Part shown: piece by piece, positions 61,138 to 64,000 of the stretch
Numbering within the stretch: the first letter of the stretch is position 1
Layout: the number at the start of each line of letters is the position of its first letter
Assembly (NCBI GenBank): GCA_002794785.1
Contig: NBBA01000017.1
Coordinates: 496,001 to 560,000 of the forward strand
From: Coniferiporia sulphurascens
Lineage: Eukaryota > Basidiomycota > Agaricomycetes > Hymenochaetales > Hymenochaetaceae
Length of the DNA: 64,000 bases
Direction: 5' to 3'
Translations under genes and position numbers: made by a program
Notes under the pieces: model-generated
Database searches by the model: none
What the model saw: only the letters and a program-made list of their open reading frames with translations
What the model was told of the DNA's origin: nothing

Positions 61138-61643
61138 TGACGTAACTGGCCTGCGCTGCTTTTTTTTTCTTCCTCGAGAGATCGGACTTTAGACGGACAT
61201 GAAGGCAGAGAAAGGTCCATTCGCTTGCAGAAGACAGCTTCTTGGGGCGTTCTGACTTCCTTGCGATTTCTGTCTACTCCCGGCACGTTCGCTGTCGTAA
61301 TCCCTTGCAATTTTCGACAAAAAAAATCTTTCGAACGGGAGTACATACATATATGAGCTCCTCGACCTATGGACACTCGACGAAGCACGCACGAGGAACG
61401 GAAGCCATGCGGTAAAAGGTCAAGTGGACAAATGGGAAGTTAGCGTGATCTAAGTACAGTTATAAGTGGATGAAGGTATCTGGGAAAAGAGAAGAGAAAG
61501 CAAGGAAAAGGCCATGGATATCTACGGTACAAAGCGCCTATAAATATGTTGATCAAAATTTTGAAACAGGAGGTTGTGATTGATGTGGATGAATGGGTGG
61601 CCGTAAGATGGAATGGGAGCATAAACGCTGTCTACGGATTATC
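61138..61643. other. 3' region between convergent genes
   Basis: About 500 bp between the coiled-coil protein gene and the Pex11-like gene. It holds the 3' UTRs; no gene is seen. Confidence 0.45.
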
Positions 61644-63124
61644 TCATTGATGTGACTGCTTGAGGATGAGCGCCGTCCTGTGGTTGTGGAAGAGTCTTGC
61701 CGTACTGCGCGTAGCGGACGTAAGTCGGACATAACCCCGGTGACTGAACTAGCGCCTTACCTGAGCATCGCAGCCCCAAGGCCTGCGAAGGGCTTGACGA
61801 CGCCACTCATGGTCTTAATCCTGAAAAGCTCATACGCTGATGCAAGTTAGTCGGTAATCTCCCTGCAAACTGTATGTGTACGTACACACAAAAAGCAGAT
61901 CGAGGAGAAGCTTCGTTCGCTGTATACGCAACCAGAAGTCCTGCCTGTGCAATTTCTCAAGCTCTTTCTCCGCAGCTTTTGCCGCACTAGATTTAGAGTT
62001 CGTTGTTGCACCCTTCATGGAATCGGAATATAACCGAGATTCGGCTACAGTAATTATAAAAAAATTAGACCATCCATAATTAAGTGAGATAAACAGCACT
62101 CACTGGCTTGTATCTTGCCTTTGGTGATGTTCCGCTCAAAACCAAGTTCAACAAGAGCTATCAAGGTTCCGAAGAACCAGCACCAGTCGGAGAACCGGCC
62201 GGCTCTCTCACCCGTCTTCTTTCCTATTAACCCGAGTCTTCCAAAGCTACTGAGAATCCGCCATGTGGGTAAAGTAAAACTTACACTCACTTATAGAACG
62301 CGTAAATATCGTCTGAAAGGCCATTGACGAGATCCAGTAATGCCGGCGGAGGCGCGTGAAGGAATGTATGCAAAAGAGGTTTCGAAAGCTCCTTGTTTTT
62401 AGACTTTTCGGAGAAATCAAGTTCATCGTTTCGCGTGGCAAGAATGGACGTCAAAGGAGACAACCAGTTGAACATGATCAGGGCCTTTCTATATAATTAG
62501 ATGTGAGCGAGAAGCGTAGAAAGATGTTTAAATCCTGTGTCACACCTCGTTGTCGACAAACTCGATGCCGTAGTCTCGAGCCTCTTAACAAGCTCTATCT
62601 CCCATGAGGTCTTCGTTCGTTTCGAAAACAAACGACTTGCACCAACTGTACTGTGGAAAAGCAGATATACACGGAGGGTATACTGCAATACTTTCTGTAG
62701 AGACGGGACTGAGCTTCATAACGTGCCTTTCGCAATAAAATGTCCTCACAAATGCCTTGTCCCGGCCCGTGCTTGTTTTCAAGATCTCTCGCCATATCTC
62801 GGGGGTTTTGACATTCTTGACAGCCTCCTCATTCCCAGTCTCCTCTACATCCTCAGCCACTCCTTCATCCTCGTAATCCACGACAGACGCCTTCTCCTGT
62901 ACTTCCTCCTGATGCGATGTGGTTGATGAGTACGCTTCAGAGTCGTATGCATAGGACTGAGAGGTAGACATGATTGATGTGCGTGGCGTGCGCGGCGGCT
63001 GAGGCGAGTGTGGGTTGACCTGGAACGACGAAGATGGGTTGTAAGACGCTCCGAAGAAGCCCTCTTGGGTTGACGATGGCATTGCTGAACGACCCGCTTC
63101 CCCTGGGAACTGAACCGTCGACAT
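61644..63124 (-). CDS. PEX11: Pex11-family peroxisomal membrane protein
   Basis: Peroxisome membrane-elongation and division factor. ATG 63124 begins MSTVQFPGEAGRSAMPSS; a Ser/Pro-rich, acidic N-terminal tail of about 100 residues follows. The Pex11 hallmark is REILKTSTGRDKAF|KVLQYTLRVYLLFH, joined across an intron (GCATTT|gtgagg...tctacag|AAA). Later exons give IELVKRLETTASSLSTTR, DLVNGLSDDIYAFYK and LGLIGKKTGERAGRFSDWCW, then FFGTLIALVELGFER and KLHRQDFWLRIQRTKLLLDL. The last two exons (AYELFRIKTMSGVVKPFAG, then a short tail) are less certain; the stop at 61644 is my best join. The long N-terminal tail is an addition relative to yeast Pex11. It is divergent from the dynein light chain gene. 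Confidence 0.85.
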
Positions 63125-63321
63125 TGTTGTCTTCTGTGCACGCAACGTTCGGCGGTGAAGTCAAGCGTTCGGACTTTGACTCGTCCTCGCTCAGTGCACG
63201 GAGCCAAACATGAACACACAACACGTATACTCGCTTTCCCCGGACGACTTGGTCAAACGACAACGACGATTGCGTTAAACGCTCTACTAAATCTGCTGCT
63301 GCCGCCCTCTGCCTAGCCTTC
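63125..63321. promoter_or_regulatory. Compact divergent promoter of PEX11 and dynein light chain
   Basis: 197 bp between two start codons on opposite strands. No clear TATA box or known site was identified. Inferred from orientation. Confidence 0.4.
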
Positions 63322-63922
63322 ATGGCCAGTTATGGCATACGCTCGCCTCCTCCGTCGGCTGACGCGCCCTCTGCACGATCAAAGTTTGACACCGAAACGC
63401 TGCAAGCATACATAAAGAAGCTCATATCTTCCAGTTTGCAAAATGAGGTGTTCCCGCAGCCTCGAGATAGAGAGCGAACAAAGGCGTGGTGTAAGGAGAT
63501 TGGAGATAGAGTGAAGGAGAGGATGCTTGGTTTGTGACTTCATCTCTATCGCTACTGCGGGCTTGCTCATTTCAAGGGACTTCAGAAATTCAGCCGACAG
63601 GATTGTAGGCCGCAGATTTAATCCGATAGCTCAACAAGCTGAGGAGATTTCTTACAACAGTAAATATATAGTCTTGACGCGGATCGACGAGAACACCGGA
63701 CAGGGTGTACAGTAAGTATTCTCCTCTGTTGTAAGATTTCGCACGAGTAATCATTCCCAGCGCCAATATGAACTGCCACTGGGAAGACTGCGACACGGTC
63801 GCGCAGGAAGTATTTTCTAATGTAAGACTAGCTTGTTAGTCTCTTCGCTGTTGCTTATGTCTGGGTTTATTTAGGACTCTTTGATTTGTGTTTGTATTGC
63901 TTTTGCCATTCGGACGGTTTAG
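63322..63922 (+). CDS. Tctex-type dynein light chain
   Basis: Cargo-adaptor or assembly light chain of cytoplasmic dynein. Five exons fit exactly: 63322-63529, 63586-63604, 63661-63711, 63761-63821 and 63875-63922, totalling 387 nt (128 aa). The start is ATG 63322 (MASYGIRSPPPSADAPSA). The 19-nt microexon 2 gives EIQPTGF: G|AA ATT CAG CCG ACA GGA TT|T AAA TAT restores L-E-I-Q-P-T-G-F-K-Y-I-V. Then come LTRIDENTGQGVHANMNCHW and EDCDTVAQEVFSNDSLICVC, ending IAFAIRTV. The Y-K-Y-I-V strand and C-H-W-E-D block mark the Tctex fold. It has a long, polar N-terminus compared with human DYNLT1, closer to the TCTEX1D group (inference). Confidence 0.92.
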
Positions 63923-64000
63923 TGACATCTCCCCTTTCGGTGCTTGTGTATTACATGATGGCCACTCCTGTGTTCGCAATTGAACCGTGAACGCTATACC

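Overview
The window is nuclear DNA of a basidiomycete fungus, most likely an Agaricomycete. Nearly every gene is cut by many short introns (about 50-100 nt) with GT-AG ends. The gene content fits as well: two copies of the mushroom-associated DUF6593 family, a GH128 glucanase, a bZIP-DUF3425 regulator, an NRC-2/Fpk1-type kinase and an HSF-type regulator. Exon joins below were read by eye from splice signals and frame; where conserved residues run straight across a junction I say so.

Left third (1-26.2 kb) is gene-dense: a secreted M28 aminopeptidase (running off the left edge), mitochondrial ribosomal protein uL11m, a DUF6593 protein, an AhpD/carboxymuconolactone-decarboxylase-like protein ending in a peroxisomal PTS1, a GH128 glycoside hydrolase, a two-RRM RNA-binding protein, a GPATCH11-like G-patch protein, an unrecognised Ser/Pro-rich protein, the RNA polymerase I/II/III subunit Rpb12, a second DUF6593 protein, a Yap-type bZIP factor, mitochondrial uS14m, a small membrane protein and a 14-TM-type MFS (DHA2/Vba-like) transporter.

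Middle: 26.2-36.3 kb is a gene-poor stretch between two divergent genes with no credible coding signal. Then come an AGC-family kinase with the DFD variant of the DFG motif (36.3-39.9 kb) and an HSF-domain transcription factor (40.7-43.3 kb).

43.3-55.9 kb is a second, quite different desert. It lies between the 3' ends of two convergent genes, so it carries neither neighbour's promoter. It is packed with short degenerate tandem repeats. The octamer GACTCGGA/TCCGAGTC occurs 19 times (one more at 60.3 kb) and the 9-mer ATTAATATT/AATATTAAT seven times. This is the most unusual structure in the window.

Right end: a Tvp38/TMEM64-like VTT-domain membrane protein, a 2.7 kb empty stretch, a small mitochondrial-type single-span coiled-coil protein, a Pex11-family peroxisomal membrane protein, and divergently a Tctex-type dynein light chain. 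No CRISPR, rRNA, convincing tRNA or intact transposon was seen.
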